DNA of 64,000 nt from Rhodopirellula sp. P2 (GTDB taxonomy: Bacteria; Planctomycetota; Planctomycetia; Pirellulales; Pirellulaceae): contig NZ_CP118225.1 of the NCBI RefSeq assembly GCF_028768465.1, positions 124,001 to 188,000 of the forward strand, read 5' to 3'. Of this stretch, positions 26,374 to 35,649 are shown one piece after another; the first letter of the stretch is position 1, and each line of letters begins with the position of its first letter. The notes under the pieces are model-generated. The model saw only the letters and a list, made by a program, of their open reading frames with translations. It made no database searches and was not told the DNA's origin. The translations under genes were made by a program, and so were the position numbers.

Positions 26374-27036
26374 ATGGACTGCGGTTTTGTCGCCCACATA
26401 CCGTCCGATTGTGAATCCAATGTCGTTTGGCAGTAAGGGATACTTTGCTTTGCTCAGCGGTCCGATACGGAAAAGTGATGCTTGGCCGACGTTTTGGAAG
26501 CCCATTCGGTCGACAGCTTTCAAGGCTCGGTGGTTGGTGCCTTCGGTGGTTAGCACGAGCGTTTGGATTCCATTGGTTTGCAACTGATCGGCCATCTGGC
26601 TCATGATGGCAGCGTAGAGACGACGACCTCGGTAGGCAGGTAAGACCAGTACTTGGAATATGAACGCGGCATCGTCGGAGAGTTGGATCGGCAGACCGGT
26701 TTCGGGTTTTCCGTCGTGGTTCATGTCGCCGGGGATGTCCCCAAAGGCGACCCAAGCGAATCCAGCGAGCGATTCGGAATGGAACGCGGCGAAGCACTTA
26801 GCGTTTCCCGTATCCAGCAGGTTTAAGTCGCGTTCCGGGATTTGATACTCCAGTTCGTGCGCGTGCGAACGAAGCTGATCAGAGGAACACGCCTCGATCG
26901 TGAATCCATCGGGGACGGGTGATCGCGGCATCTTGTCGATGGGAGATTGGTACAACTGGCAGACGTTCGCAATGGCGAATCGCCGCATCACTCGATACGG
27001 CAACCACCGCGGCGAGCGTGAGGATGCAATTTTCAT
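26350..27036 (-). CDS. GNAT-family N-acetyltransferase
   Basis: A 228-residue acetyltransferase of the GNAT fold. The acetyl-CoA region reads AAFIFQVLVLPAYRGRRLYAAIMSQM (Q/RxxGxG/A-like segment YRGRRLYA), followed by LVLTTEGTNHRALKAVDRMGF. The acceptor substrate cannot be deduced. The stop codon region overlaps the convergent RsbU-like gene by 24 bp. It lies downstream of the small lipoprotein gene on the same strand with a 19-bp gap, so it is probably the last gene of that unit. Confidence 0.75.
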   Translation of the reverse strand: MKIASSRSPRWLPYRVMRRFAIANVCQLYQSPIDKMPRSPVPDGFTIEACSSDQLRSHAHELEYQIPERDLNLLDTGNAKCFAAFHSESLAGFAWVAFGDIPGDMNHDGKPETGLPIQLSDDAAFIFQVLVLPAYRGRRLYAAIMSQMADQLQTNGIQTLVLTTEGTNHRALKAVDRMGFQNVGQASLFRIGPLSKAKYPLLPNDIGFTIGRYVGDKTAVHSSQLSHQ

Positions 27037-27055
27037 TTGAAGGATTCCGCTAGTT

Positions 27056-27331
27056 TTAGTGACAACAGCTTCCGCCGCCCGACGAAGGGCGGGGCGATGC
27101 CGAAGTGGAAGCAGCGGAGAACGAGGTTGCTACTGGCGGTTGATAGTCAGCATCGAGGTCGACCGCCGTGTCGTATTGAATGTTGGCAGCGGCCTGTTCG
27201 GCGTATTGCTGAGCGGTCATCGACGGCTCGCCCTTTCGATTGCCAACCCAGGGCAATGATTGGCATCCGGTGGATAGCAATGCGGTGCCTATGAGCGCAG
27301 CGGTAGCGCAGGATTTCCATTGAGATTTCAT
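27056..27331 (-). CDS. small lipoprotein with GGGSCCH tail
   Basis: A 91-residue predicted lipoprotein with a lipobox in LIGTALLSTGCQS (Cys at about 23). The mature part is short and polar and ends in a Ser/Ala linker and GGGSCCH. The terminal Cys-Cys-His could bind a metal such as Cu(I). No family recognised. It lies between the YHS-repeat gene (144 bp upstream) and the GNAT gene on the same strand. Confidence 0.6.
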   Translation of the reverse strand: MKSQWKSCATAALIGTALLSTGCQSLPWVGNRKGEPSMTAQQYAEQAAANIQYDTAVDLDADYQPPVATSFSAASTSASPRPSSGGGSCCH

Positions 27332-27475
27332 GACGACTTCCTTGTCGTGAGTTGAAACGAAAAAGGCAGGGACGGCGTGGTGACGTCATCACTTGCGTGA
27401 ATCAGACGCGACACCGCCCCCGCGTGAGTCAGAGGGGAAGCGAGGAGCCGATTTGCAAACTCGCTCCCGAGTTGA

Positions 27476-28855
27476 TTAACGAATTGTTGGAGCTTCGACT
27501 CCTTGTGATTTCAGGACAGCTAACCACTTGTGCGGCTCGGCTGCGATCTTCTTCGCGCATCCTGGGCAACAGATGTAGATTGCTTTCCCGGCCGCGTTGA
27601 CCTTGTACGGTCCCCCCATTGCATCGAGCGGTTCGTCCATCACGGGGCATTTCTTTTGGGCAGCGATAAATGGAACATCGGCAGAAACTACTTTGAAAAT
27701 GCCGTCGCGTACTTGCTCGGTTCCGGCGGGGACGGACGCTTGATCGCCGTTCCCATAAACCATGGCGAGGTACTTCGCTGGTTCAGCTTGAATCTTCTTG
27801 ATGCAGCCTTTGCAGCAAAGATAGATCGGTTTGTCGCCAACCATCACCTTGATCGGTGTGCCCATGCCACCGAGAGGCTCATCCATCACTGGGCAAACCT
27901 TTTGAGCCGCAATGGCCGCTGCGTCGGCTGGCGTTGATGTTGAGACAGTGATCTTTGCCGCAGTCGTGACAGCGGGCTGGCCACTGTTTTGCGGACCGTT
28001 GCCATAAACCATGGCGAGGTACTTCGCTGGTTCAGCTTGAATCTTTTTGATGCAACCTTTGCAGCATAGATAGATCGGCTTGTCACCAACCATGACCTTG
28101 ATCGGTGTGCCCATGCCACCGAGAGGCTCATCCATCACGGGACAGACCTTTTGGGCTGCAATCGCAGCAGCGTCGGCTTGTGTCGCTGTGGTCACCGTGA
28201 TTTGCGGGCGACCAGCAGCATATTTAGCCGGGTCTGACTTGACCGCGTTCACACAGCCGGCACAACAAACGTAGAGTTTCTGTCCGTTCACATCGACTGC
28301 CACGGGATCGCCCATGCTGCCGAGCGGCTTTCCGCTGACGGGACAAATCTTTTGGCGTGCGATCGCGGCGGCGGCCAGTTGTTGCTCGCTGGCGGGAACC
28401 GTGGCGACTTCGTTAAAGCTCACGGTGTTGTTGGTGATGCCGACCAATTGAATATCGACGTCGATTTGCCGGCCAGCGAGTTGCGACAAGTTCACGGGAG
28501 CGGTCAGAGAACCTTTTCCATCGGGCAGCAAGTCATAGCGATAACGTTTCGCGTTGCCCTCGACTCGTACCGAGACAGCACCGCGTCCACGATCGACCGA
28601 GACAGGCTGGCCCGCGCGATCGTAGACAAACATTTGAAGCCCGCCTTGGGAAACAATTGTTTCGATTTGCAGGTTGCCGGTTTGCTTTAAGGTGCCGCCA
28701 TGCGGTCCTGCCTGGGTAACTTCGCGAGCCTGCGTCATACCGGGCATCGCGTGGTTGTGGCCGGCGTGATTGTGCTGTGATTGGATGGTTTGCCCAAACA
28801 CCGTCGATGCGGACATCGCGAGCGAGCAAGCGGTGATGATGAGTGTTCGTTTCAT
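27476..28855 (-). CDS. secreted protein with four YHS-like metal-binding domains
   Basis: A 459-residue exported protein: signal peptide ending STVFGQ, a His-rich stretch (HNHAGHNHAMPGM), an N-terminal beta domain with GPHGG near 50, then four YHS/TRASH-like modules. Each has CPVxxxPLGxMG, then YxCCxGC and a Pxxxx helix. Domains 2 and 3 are nearly identical, as are their DNA copies about 250 bp apart (from 27752 and 28002), showing a recent tandem duplication. The CxxC-like pairs and Met residues suit Cu(I)/Ag(I) binding. It follows the CusBA-like genes on the same strand, so it is probably a periplasmic metal sponge or chaperone for that system. Confidence 0.75.
   Translation of the reverse strand: MKRTLIITACSLAMSASTVFGQTIQSQHNHAGHNHAMPGMTQAREVTQAGPHGGTLKQTGNLQIETIVSQGGLQMFVYDRAGQPVSVDRGRGAVSVRVEGNAKRYRYDLLPDGKGSLTAPVNLSQLAGRQIDVDIQLVGITNNTVSFNEVATVPASEQQLAAAAIARQKICPVSGKPLGSMGDPVAVDVNGQKLYVCCAGCVNAVKSDPAKYAAGRPQITVTTATQADAAAIAAQKVCPVMDEPLGGMGTPIKVMVGDKPIYLCCKGCIKKIQAEPAKYLAMVYGNGPQNSGQPAVTTAAKITVSTSTPADAAAIAAQKVCPVMDEPLGGMGTPIKVMVGDKPIYLCCKGCIKKIQAEPAKYLAMVYGNGDQASVPAGTEQVRDGIFKVVSADVPFIAAQKKCPVMDEPLDAMGGPYKVNAAGKAIYICCPGCAKKIAAEPHKWLAVLKSQGVEAPTIR
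27752..28178 (-). repeat. tandem duplication of one YHS-encoding unit (about 250 bp)
   Basis: The segments starting at 27752 and 28002 are highly similar for about 175 bp and differ by scattered, mostly third-position changes, within the YHS-repeat gene. This is an intragenic domain duplication that has begun to diverge. Such direct repeats can expand or contract by recombination. Confidence 0.7.
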
Positions 28856-28968
28856 GGGAGAACTCCGTTGTGAAAGTCAGGACACAATCCGTATGGTCCG
28901 TCGATCTTGGTGAGGTTGTTTAGTTGGATGCTCGAGTCGAAGGTTTCTTCACGAGCACTCGAAAGTTT

Positions 28969-31900
28969 TTATGCTGCCTTCATCAGCTCCTCCTCTGGCA
29001 TCGCTTCGGTTCCGTCCCAAAGCTCGTCTTGAAAACCGAATCGCATTTTCAGTTCCAGGTAGCCGCAATACAGCGTCGGCACAATGAACGACGTGAACGG
29101 TTCGGCTAGCATTCCGCCGAACACTGGGATCGCCATCGCGCGGGCCACGTCGGCACCGCGACCGGTTGCAATCAACACTGGGACGAGCGCCGCCAGCGTT
29201 GTCACGGTCGTCATCATGCAGGGGCGAATACGTTTCAGACCGGCTTCGTAAACCGTGTTGCGGATGTCCTCGACTGATTGAACTTTGCGTTTTTTCAACA
29301 GCTGGTGAATGTAGGTCGCCATCACCACGCCGTCGTCGACGGCTAGGCCGAACAGCGCAATGAAGCCCACCCACACCGCGGTGTTGAGTTCCACGCCCAT
29401 GGTCGCGACGGCGATCATGCCGCCTGCAAATGCAACCGGAATGCCTGAGAACACCGCAAGCGAGATTGAGAAGTTGCGAAACTCCATGTAGATCAGCAGC
29501 AAGTTGATGCAGATGACCAGGGGGATGATCCACATTAGTCGCAGGTTAGCCTCGATTTGGTTTCGGAAACTTCCCACTGCTTCAAGCGAGTATCCTGCGG
29601 GAAGTGACAGGCGATTTGGATTCGATGGCGGCAACGACTGTGCCGTGCGGAGTTGCTCTTCGATCGCCGAGACCGATTCCAGGTCACCCTTGCTACCATT
29701 GGTCATGAATGAAACATGAGCGACCAGTCGCCCGTTTTCGCTGTTGATTGCACCTGGCCCCCACGTCGTTTCCAGTTCCGCGAGTTCTTCCAACGGCACG
29801 ACCGCACCTGAATGCGTGACGACTGGCAAACGCTTCAGGCCGTCGATCTGTTCGCGAAGGTCGCGGTTGTATCGAAGCCGCACGGGATAACGTTCTCGAC
29901 CTTCGACCGTCTTGATCAGATTCATTCCGCCGAGCGCCGTTTCGATGACTTGGTTCACCATCGACGAACTCATTCCGTAACGCGATGCTGCCTCGCGATC
30001 GACCGTGAACTCGACATACGGTTTTCCGAGCACAATGTCGGGATTGACCGTGCCTGCATTGATCAGCGGTGATTTTTTTAACTCGGCGGCGACGTCCATT
30101 GCGGCGTCGGCGAGCGTGTCCAACTTGTCGCCGTAAACACGGATGGCCATCGGAGCCTTGATGCCGGACTGCAACATCACGACACGGCCTTCGATCGGTT
30201 GCAGTGCCGAGGCGGGCGTGACACCGGGCAGCGTTGCGACTCGGTTGATTTCATCCCACACATCGCGTGCGGTGACGCCTTCTCGCCACTGGCTTTCAGG
30301 TTTCAGCATCACATACGTTTCGACCATCGCTGCGGGAGCGGGATCGAGTGCCGATTCAACGCGACCGATCTTGCCCAGTACATCCTTCACTTCAGGAATC
30401 TGGCCAATCAGCACATCTTGAGTTTGTAGGACCTGCATTGCCTGCGAGAAGCTCGCTGCCGGATACAGCGTCGGCATGTAGAACCAGCTTCCCTCGTCCA
30501 ACGCGATCCAGTCGTCACTTTGCAAACCAGTAAAGACGTGCTTGGCATCAACGTATCCGGGAAAATCATTCAACTCAGCACCGAACAGGTTTGCCACCTT
30601 CTCGACCGGACGAAGGATGGTTGGCATGCCGACGTAGGCTCCCACGCCGATGATTAGTAGGACGAGCGGAAACGATAACGCGAACGCTTTGTGATTGAGA
30701 GCGTGACGCAGCCGCGCCGCATAAATCCAGCGAACGAAGCGGCTCGACGGGATTTCTTCGATGGGTCGAATTCGTTCTCGCATCAACTGCCAACCGCCAA
30801 TCAAGCCGATTGTGGCTGCAATCACGGTCACAACCCAAGTCTCTAGGCCAAAGCGTTCCGCAAGTCTCGACCCCCAAAGGAAATGCGAAGCTACGCCGAG
30901 TAGTCCGGCCAACGAAATTCCTGCAATGAGAGCTGTGCTCTTGCGACGCACCGAGCTTCGCAGCATCAGGCGGCACAAAGCCGGAACGATCGTGACGGCA
31001 GCGATCATCGCTGCGGCAATCGCAAATGTCTTGGTGTAAGCCAGCGGCGAAAACAGTTTGTAGTCACGACCGGTCAGGAAGAAGACCGGTAAAAAACTGA
31101 CGATCGTTGTTGCGACGGCAGTCACAACGGCGGGTGCGACTTCGACCGTTGCTTCGTAGACAACTTCGCTTCGCGTTCTAGACAAGGAGTGTAAGAGACA
31201 AGAAGACACGGAGCTATCTAACTGCTTGTCTCCCTCTCTCCGTGTCTCCTTGTCTCCTTGTCTTTCTCGCTCCCACTCTGCCAAATGCTGGTACACATTT
31301 TCTGAAACGATGATCGCCATGTCGACCATCGTTCCAATCGCGATCGCGATTCCCGCCAGTGACATGATGTTCGCACCGACACCAACTACTCGCATCGCGA
31401 TGAACGACATCAGCACAGCAGCAGGCAAACAGATCGCGACGACAAAGCTGCTGCGAATGTGCAGTAGGAACAGCAGGATGATGATCGCAGTGATAATGAT
31501 TTCGTCACGCAATGCATGCGTCAGCGTGGCCATCGTTTCATCAATTAAGCCGCTGCGATCGTAGACGCCGTGAATGGTCACACCCTGCAGCGATGGCGTA
31601 ATCGCGGCGATTTTCTCTTTGACTCGGTCGATCACGACTCGCGGGTTTTCGCCATATCGCATGACGACCACGCCGCCGACAGCCTCGGCTCCGTTGTAGT
31701 CCAACGCACCGCGACGAAAGTCCGGGCCAATCTGCACATTGGCAATATCGCGAACACGAACGGGAACACCGTCGCGCTGCATGATGACGGTGTCCTCAAT
31801 GTCCTCGACCGCTTTATCCTTGTCACCGCCCGAGCCGAGGAAGCCCTTACTGCGGACGATGAACTCCATTCCCGTCGTCTCGACAGTCTTTGCACCGACG

Positions 31901-32547
31901 TCAAGGTTCGATCCCTTGATCGCCATCGCCAATCTATCCAGCGACACGTTGTGGAATCGAAGCTTGTCGGGATCGACTTCGATCTGATACTGGCGAACGT
32001 AACCCCCGATCGAGGCAACCTCGCTGACGCCCTCGACCGCCTGCAATTCGTACTTCACGACGAAGTCTTGCATGCTGCGAAGTTCTGCTAGCCCCATGCC
32101 TTCATCGGGTGGCTCGAGCGTGTAGTAATAGACCTGCCCAAGCCCCGTGGCGTCTGGCCCAAGTTGTGGCACAACGCCGTCGGGCAACTGAGACGCCGCA
32201 CTGCCGAGTTGCTCGGAAACTCGGCTTCGTGCCCAATAGAAGTCAATCTCGTCTTTGAACGTGACCTGCACAAAGCTGTAACCGAACATGCTCTTGCCGC
32301 GCACCGATTCGGCACCGGGAACGGCGAGCAACGAAACACTCAACGGATAGGTGACCTGATCTTCGATGTCCTTCGGCGAGCGACCCGGCCATGGCGTCAA
32401 TACGATGACTTGGTTTTCGCCAATGTTCGGAATTGCGTCGATTGGGATGGACTTGAAGCTGACCCAACCGGCAACGCTCAAGCCGATCGTGAGTAGCACG
32501 ACCAGCCAAGGTTCTTTGACGCAAAAGCGAATGATTAGATTTAACAT
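28969..32547 (-). CDS. cusA: heavy-metal RND efflux pump (CusA-like)
   Basis: A 1192-residue inner-membrane RND transporter of the heavy-metal group. It opens with the family N-terminus (VLLTIGLSVAGWVSFKSIPIDAIPNIGENQ) and has the TM4 motif GTMVDMAIIVSEN, which resembles Cu/Ag-type pumps. It exports Cu(I)/Ag(I) from cytoplasm or periplasm using proton flow. It is longer than usual (about 1050) partly because of a charged insertion at about residues 420-455, after TM4. That insertion is encoded by a palindromic GA-rich repeat at 31180-31275 and kept in frame. It starts 11 bp after the adaptor gene. Confidence 0.88.
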   Translation of the reverse strand: MLNLIIRFCVKEPWLVVLLTIGLSVAGWVSFKSIPIDAIPNIGENQVIVLTPWPGRSPKDIEDQVTYPLSVSLLAVPGAESVRGKSMFGYSFVQVTFKDEIDFYWARSRVSEQLGSAASQLPDGVVPQLGPDATGLGQVYYYTLEPPDEGMGLAELRSMQDFVVKYELQAVEGVSEVASIGGYVRQYQIEVDPDKLRFHNVSLDRLAMAIKGSNLDVGAKTVETTGMEFIVRSKGFLGSGGDKDKAVEDIEDTVIMQRDGVPVRVRDIANVQIGPDFRRGALDYNGAEAVGGVVVMRYGENPRVVIDRVKEKIAAITPSLQGVTIHGVYDRSGLIDETMATLTHALRDEIIITAIIILLFLLHIRSSFVVAICLPAAVLMSFIAMRVVGVGANIMSLAGIAIAIGTMVDMAIIVSENVYQHLAEWERERQGDKETRREGDKQLDSSVSSCLLHSLSRTRSEVVYEATVEVAPAVVTAVATTIVSFLPVFFLTGRDYKLFSPLAYTKTFAIAAAMIAAVTIVPALCRLMLRSSVRRKSTALIAGISLAGLLGVASHFLWGSRLAERFGLETWVVTVIAATIGLIGGWQLMRERIRPIEEIPSSRFVRWIYAARLRHALNHKAFALSFPLVLLIIGVGAYVGMPTILRPVEKVANLFGAELNDFPGYVDAKHVFTGLQSDDWIALDEGSWFYMPTLYPAASFSQAMQVLQTQDVLIGQIPEVKDVLGKIGRVESALDPAPAAMVETYVMLKPESQWREGVTARDVWDEINRVATLPGVTPASALQPIEGRVVMLQSGIKAPMAIRVYGDKLDTLADAAMDVAAELKKSPLINAGTVNPDIVLGKPYVEFTVDREAASRYGMSSSMVNQVIETALGGMNLIKTVEGRERYPVRLRYNRDLREQIDGLKRLPVVTHSGAVVPLEELAELETTWGPGAINSENGRLVAHVSFMTNGSKGDLESVSAIEEQLRTAQSLPPSNPNRLSLPAGYSLEAVGSFRNQIEANLRLMWIIPLVICINLLLIYMEFRNFSISLAVFSGIPVAFAGGMIAVATMGVELNTAVWVGFIALFGLAVDDGVVMATYIHQLLKKRKVQSVEDIRNTVYEAGLKRIRPCMMTTVTTLAALVPVLIATGRGADVARAMAIPVFGGMLAEPFTSFIVPTLYCGYLELKMRFGFQDELWDGTEAMPEEELMKAA
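31180..31275. repeat. in-frame palindromic GA/CT repeat inside cusA
   Basis: Left arm AGACAAGAAGACACGGAG (31196-31213) pairs with CTCCGTGTCTCCTTGTCT (31238-31255), with one mismatch in 18 bp and a 24-base loop. Related copies are at 35985-36130, 45045-45090 and 49385-49455. It encodes a charged Gln/Gly/Asp/Lys/Arg peptide between TM4 and TM5 regions of the pump that related RND proteins lack. Confidence 0.7.
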
Positions 32548-32558
32548 GGTTCGTTTCC

Positions 32559-34682
32559 TTACTGCACCGTGCGAGCGATTGAGGGAACTTCGCCAACGGG
32601 CATCGCCATGTCACGAACGACCTCGCCGCAAGTCAGCATCTCGCTGCCCCAATACGGGTTCTGCAATTCGCCGCCGGGTTGCATCCAGTCGCCTCCGCCG
32701 CCAGGAACCATCGGGCAGTAGTAATGCGTTAGCTTCACGGCTGTCTTCGGACCGCGAGCAACCGTCGCCGCTTTCAACATCGCGTGACTAACCCCGCGAT
32801 AGGCTTCGCGAGCCGTCTCTAACGAGCCATCCATGCGTGACGCCGCGCGGCGAGCGGTCGCGAACCTGCGTTGAGCCTCATCGGGAACTTCCGCCGACAT
32901 TTCCAGTTCGCGGAGTCCTTCGATCAGCGTATTCAGTGCGACCGGGGGTGGAGTCTGATCCGCCGCCATCGCGCACTGGATTTCAAAGTAAGCGTCGTAG
33001 GTGCGATCAAACTGCTTTCCCGCGTCGGTCGCCAACATGACCGGATTCGTTTGAGGAAGCTCAAGCGGTCCCGGCGAATAGCTCGGGGCCTTCGTCGGGT
33101 CCATCAACGATGGGTTGCCGGCAAGCTGCATTTGCGAGTCGATGAGGAAATTACCGCCAGTGGCGACTGTCTCGCCGGCGGACAAACCTTCGACAATCAC
33201 CGCTTCCTTACGATTCATCGGGCCAACCGTGACTCGGCGAATCTCAAAACGTCCCGGTTCAGTTTCGACATAGATCACACTGTTTTCACCGGCCAACAGC
33301 ACGGCGTCGCGAGGAACGGTGACGACCTGCTGCATCGGCAACGGCTGCGACGCAAAACCAAGTTGCGACGTTGGCACCAAATCCATGTCGCACAGCGGGC
33401 ACTTGCCCGGTTCGTCGCGGATGACTTGCGGGTGCATCGGGCTGATGAACTTGTTCGCCAGTGCCGGGTCGTACACCTGATCCATCGGAATCGCGGGCAC
33501 GGTCACGCGAGCGGTGGCGTAGTCGCCCGGACGTAGCTTCCCATCGAAATTCATGATCTCGACCCGGACGCGAACTGTTCGAGTCTTCGGGTTAACCGTT
33601 GGATCGATGAAAGCGACGCGACCAGTAAACACCTCGCCGGGCATCGACTGAATCTCGGCTTCGACTTGTTGCCCGAATCGAACTGCCGATGCGTCATCGG
33701 GGAACAGATCAAGCATCAACCAGACGCTACTGAGATCAGCGACTCGATAGAGCTTGTGTCCCGTTTTGACGTAGTCACCTTCAACGGCTGACTTCTCAAT
33801 GACCGTTCCACTTTGCGGCGACTTGATGCGGATGCGCGACATTGGCTTGCCCGACTTCCCCAACTGGTCGATCTGACTTTGCGTCATGCCAAGCTCAGCC
33901 AAATTCTCGCGAGCCATCTTGTTGAGATCGCCGCCAGCAATTTGAAATCGCCCAATTTTCCCGTCACTGTTCATGCTGGTGATGAACTCGGTTTGGGCCG
34001 TATAGAGCTGCGGACTGTAAATCAATGCAAGGTCGTCACCTTCATTGACTTTCACACCGGCATAGTTCGCGTACATCTTTTCCAAACGGCCGTCGATGTA
34101 CGCACTGATCGTCGACAGTTGACTTTCATCGAAGTCAATCGAGCCGATGGTGCGAATCGTGCGGTTGACTTCGCCCATCTTTGACATGGCGGTTTGAATG
34201 CCGACGAGTCGACGAGCCGAGGGTTCAATGGTGACCGAGATGCCGTCGCCACCACCACCGCCAGTCGCTTCGACCAATTCCATTGCGCAAACCGGGCATC
34301 GTCCTGGCTCCGTCGAAGGCGGCGTGCACATCATCGGACAGATATACCGTTTTTCTTCGCCACCGCCGGCTTCCTCGACGGCTTCGCCATTGCCGCCCGA
34401 GAATCCGTCAGCAGTCAACCACTTCGTTCGTTGTGCGACGCCGAGCAAGAAGAACACGAGGCCGGCGACGATGACGACAGTTACGGCTTGCACGCCCGTG
34501 CGCATGAGCCACTTCATCCCGCCACCACTTTGAGTAGCGTTGGATTGAGCTTCAACTGGCGTAGGCGATTCTTCGACCGCAGTTTCCGCTGGCTCGCTAT
34601 ACGCAGGCGCGTCCGCAACCACGTTGCTGATCTCGTCATCAGCGTCAGCTTCATCCGGTTTGATTGGTTCGTCCTGATTCAT
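32559..34682 (-). CDS. cusB: RND periplasmic adaptor with metal-binding domains (CusB-like)
   Basis: A 707-residue membrane-fusion protein. One TM helix (VQAVTVVIVAGLVFFLLGVA) follows an acidic N-terminus. Then come a heavy-metal-binding domain (YICPMMCTPPS to CPVCAMELV), the adaptor core (FDESQLSTISAYIDGRLEK, a long alpha-hairpin, RVADLSSVWLMLDL) and a second such domain (ISPMHPQVIRDEPGKCPLCDMDLVP). A C-terminal extension containing HYYCPMVPGGGGDWM completes it. Adaptors of this type deliver metal to CusA and bridge to TolC. It starts at ATG 34682 (GTG 34694 is possible) and ends 11 bp before cusA. Confidence 0.88.
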   Translation of the reverse strand: MNQDEPIKPDEADADDEISNVVADAPAYSEPAETAVEESPTPVEAQSNATQSGGGMKWLMRTGVQAVTVVIVAGLVFFLLGVAQRTKWLTADGFSGGNGEAVEEAGGGEEKRYICPMMCTPPSTEPGRCPVCAMELVEATGGGGGDGISVTIEPSARRLVGIQTAMSKMGEVNRTIRTIGSIDFDESQLSTISAYIDGRLEKMYANYAGVKVNEGDDLALIYSPQLYTAQTEFITSMNSDGKIGRFQIAGGDLNKMARENLAELGMTQSQIDQLGKSGKPMSRIRIKSPQSGTVIEKSAVEGDYVKTGHKLYRVADLSSVWLMLDLFPDDASAVRFGQQVEAEIQSMPGEVFTGRVAFIDPTVNPKTRTVRVRVEIMNFDGKLRPGDYATARVTVPAIPMDQVYDPALANKFISPMHPQVIRDEPGKCPLCDMDLVPTSQLGFASQPLPMQQVVTVPRDAVLLAGENSVIYVETEPGRFEIRRVTVGPMNRKEAVIVEGLSAGETVATGGNFLIDSQMQLAGNPSLMDPTKAPSYSPGPLELPQTNPVMLATDAGKQFDRTYDAYFEIQCAMAADQTPPPVALNTLIEGLRELEMSAEVPDEAQRRFATARRAASRMDGSLETAREAYRGVSHAMLKAATVARGPKTAVKLTHYYCPMVPGGGGDWMQPGGELQNPYWGSEMLTCGEVVRDMAMPVGEVPSIARTVQ

Positions 34683-34747
34683 GACAGTTCTCACAGCGTT
34701 TTCCGGCTTGCGTTTGTGGTTCCATCCACAGACGTCAGCTCAAGAGG

Positions 34748-34794
34748 TGACTGGCCGATGATGCGACGGGGGGGATCGCATCATCGACCAGTCA
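34748..34794. repeat. 19-bp inverted repeat upstream of cusB
   Basis: TGACTGGCCGATGATGCGA (34748-34766) pairs with TCGCATCATCGACCAGTCA (34776-34794), one mismatch in 19, with a 9-base G-rich loop. It lies 66 bp before the cusB start and downstream of the Cys-rich gene. No U-tract follows on the minus strand, so an operator or an attenuator/processing hairpin is more likely than an intrinsic terminator. Confidence 0.55.
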
Positions 34795-34961
34795 TCGCCT
34801 CCAGGCCGTGACCGGTTCATTGTTTCGGGTGACGCGAATCAAATCGCGTAGGGATTGCATCTGGAAAGACTCCACTGGGAATGAGCGCGCAGCACCATTC
34901 ACGTGAAAGCCAACTTGAAACCGAAGAGCTACGAGCGCGCAGCTCTCCTATCGAGACGACG

Positions 34962-35516
34962 CTAGATGCGCCAGATGCAAAGAAACCGCTGAGAGAAATG
35001 CGGTGAGTGATCGCCATGCGGCAATCGTGAAACCAGTTGATCTGGACGAATCGAAAGCCCAGCGTCTGAGGCGACGTGATCCAGGTACGCGATCACGACC
35101 AATTCACGAACTTGCGGAACAGGAACGCGATGAGGTGCTGGTGCAATCGGTTCCGAGCGAATTCCACACATACACGATGACAATGCAACCCGGTCTTGAA
35201 CCAAGTTCTCGTCGTCGGGTTTCGGTGGCTCAGGCACGACATCGGAGATTTCTCCGAACAACTCATCGTGCTTTGGCCGTTCGGATTTTTTCTTGCAGCA
35301 ACTGCCGGCGTCTTCTTCGTTGCCACTACAGCAGCCGCACAGATCACCGTCTGTTTTCACTTCACAGCATTTGCAAGCTTGGCAGACCGTTTCGGCCTCG
35401 CAGCACTGACCTTGAGCACATGTTCCCTGCGCAGCAACGATCGCCATCGGCTGAATCACTATTACAGCGATCAGACAAAGATTAACGGCGGCGCGAATTA
35501 GGGGGGAGTTACTCAC
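34962..35516 (-). CDS. exported Cys-rich protein
   Basis: A 184-residue protein with a signal peptide (LCLIAVIVIQPMAIVAAQ) followed by a dense Cys region: CAQGQCC, CQACKCC, LCGCCSG, SCCKK. The remainder is acidic and Pro-rich, with SSCMCG near the middle. It is probably an exported metal chelator. GTG 35516 preceded by GGAAGG fits best; the longer frame starting at 35546 begins inside the operator at 35536. It is divergent from the second tolC gene and shares its CsoR-type operator. Confidence 0.6.
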   Translation of the reverse strand: MSNSPLIRAAVNLCLIAVIVIQPMAIVAAQGTCAQGQCCEAETVCQACKCCEVKTDGDLCGCCSGNEEDAGSCCKKKSERPKHDELFGEISDVVPEPPKPDDENLVQDRVALSSCMCGIRSEPIAPAPHRVPVPQVRELVVIAYLDHVASDAGLSIRPDQLVSRLPHGDHSPHFSQRFLCIWRI

Positions 35517-35535
35517 TGTGACCTTCCGAAAAGGA

Positions 35536-35552
35536 TACCCATACACGGTATA
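35536..35552. promoter_or_regulatory. CsoR-type operator, third site
   Basis: ATACCCATACACGGTAT at 35536-35552 is the third ATACC-N7-GGTAT site. It lies 20 bp from the Cys-rich gene start (minus) and about 98 bp from the second tolC start (plus), in a divergent promoter region. It predicts copper control of both. Confidence 0.68.
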
Positions 35553-35649
35553 TGAACTGTATCGGAAATTTGGCCGAAGAGTTCAATAGGAATTAGCCGG
35601 TTAGGCAAACTTTGACAGCACAATTATAGCTCATTAGGACCTGAACGCC

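Noticed and set aside
31570-32091. 173-codon plus-strand frame inside cusA
   Set aside because: Antisense shadow of a strongly conserved RND gene.
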